DNA of 63,342 bases, taken from NCBI RefSeq assembly GCF_002735695.1, contig NZ_PDZH01000006.1, forward strand, positions 1-63,342, written 5' to 3'. A model generated the notes under the pieces. It saw only the letters and a list, made by a program, of their open reading frames with translations, had not been told where the DNA came from and ran no database searches. Both the position numbers and the translations under genes were made by a program. Below are positions 63,041 through 63,342 of this stretch, in pieces (the stretch's first letter is position 1; each line of letters starts with the position of its first letter). This DNA is from Chitinimonas sp. BJB300. GTDB taxonomy: Bacteria; Pseudomonadota; Gammaproteobacteria; Burkholderiales; Chitinimonadaceae.

Positions 63041-63342
63041 GTAAATACCCGGAGGCCAGCATCTATCGCCGTCGCTGGACAGTGACCAAGCTGATTGACT
63101 CCTTATTATCGGAGTTCAGTCATGCTTGCAGTCCCCCAGCGCGCTTTCGTTGCCAACCAGCCCGTCGACATGCGCCGGTCTATCGATGGGCTGGCGCTAC
63201 TGGTTGAAGCGGTGATCGACCGCTCACCGCTGTCGGGCGAGATGTTTGTGTTTTTCAATAAATCGCGCGACAAGGTCAAGCTACTGTGGTTTGACCGCCA
63301 TGGTTTCTGGATGGCATACAAGCGACTGGAGCGCGGTCGGTT
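63041..63342 (+). mobile_element. left end of an IS66-family insertion sequence (partial)
   Basis: A possible left terminus 'GTAAATACCCGGAGGCCA' begins at 63041 and resembles IS66-family ends (GTAA...). The tnpB reading frame follows at 63122 and runs off the window. No tnpA-like frame is seen between. The spacer from ribB (62890-63040, 151 bases) holds no gene. The insertion may have displaced ribH-like genes. Confidence 0.7.
63122..63342 (+). CDS. tnpB: IS66 family protein TnpB (partial)
   Basis: First ~73 residues of IS66 OrfB/TnpB: 'VDMRRSIDGLALLVEAVIDR', then 'GEMFVFFNKSRDKVKLLWFD'. TnpB is a small accessory protein needed for transposition of IS66 elements; it usually lies before the large transposase TnpC, here beyond the window. 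The ATG has a weak GGAG about 10 bases upstream. Cut by the window end. Confidence 0.9.
   Translation, partial: MLAVPQRAFVANQPVDMRRSIDGLALLVEAVIDRSPLSGEMFVFFNKSRDKVKLLWFDRHGFWMAYKRLERGR

Overview
The window (63,342 bases) reads as a chromosomal segment of a GC-rich betaproteobacterium, probably Neisseriales/Chromobacteriales or a Chitinimonas/Chitinivorax-like relative. The grounds are the mix of RF3, Uup, a cyanide-insensitive-type cydAB, a SiaA/SiaB/SiaC phosphoswitch, PEP-CTERM/PrsT genes, a RibBX-type riboflavin gene and a large type VI secretion locus. The genus is inference only.

Layout. 1-327: 3' end of a group II intron, inserted at the 3' end of a small minus-strand gene. 762-5287 (minus): CbiM-like membrane protein, alpha/beta hydrolase, [2Fe-2S] ferredoxin, unknown protein, prfC. 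5397-8884 (minus): SiaA-, SiaC- and SiaB-like genes followed by an HD-GYP protein with a degenerate HD motif. 9171-14724: uup, a FapA/DUF342 protein, and a sigma factor overlapping a membrane anti-sigma-like gene. 14718-17934 (minus): cydAB with a GbsR/MarR-like regulator upstream. 18403-26872: orphan solute-binding proteins without permeases (one a pseudogene), two unknown genes, an Lrp regulator, an MBL-fold hydrolase and a DUF1353 protein. 27149-28672: a chemoreceptor.

28757-48326 is a T6SS locus. The minus block runs TPR lipoprotein-tssB-tssC-hcp-tssE-tssF-tssG-clpV-tssA-vgrG-toxin-immunity-immunity remnant. The divergent plus block is tssJ-tssK-tssL. tssM is not present; the gene after tssL is instead a PrsT-type TPR protein (48400-51237), then a PEP-CTERM protein behind a sigma-54-like promoter. 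52373-63342: a frameshifted GDPD/phytase-like esterase, a BenE-type transporter, a zinc aminopeptidase, then a tightly coupled run nrdR-membrane protein-ribD-methyltransferase-riboflavin synthase-ribBX, and the left end of an IS66-family element.

Small-scale structure: two full copies (22029-22174 and 41530-41677) and several remnants of a roughly 147-bp MITE-like repeat with 18-bp imperfect terminal inverted repeats; two perfect tandem 16-bp palindromes in the hcp leader; and an intrinsic terminator between hcp and tssE. No tRNA, rRNA or CRISPR array was recognised.
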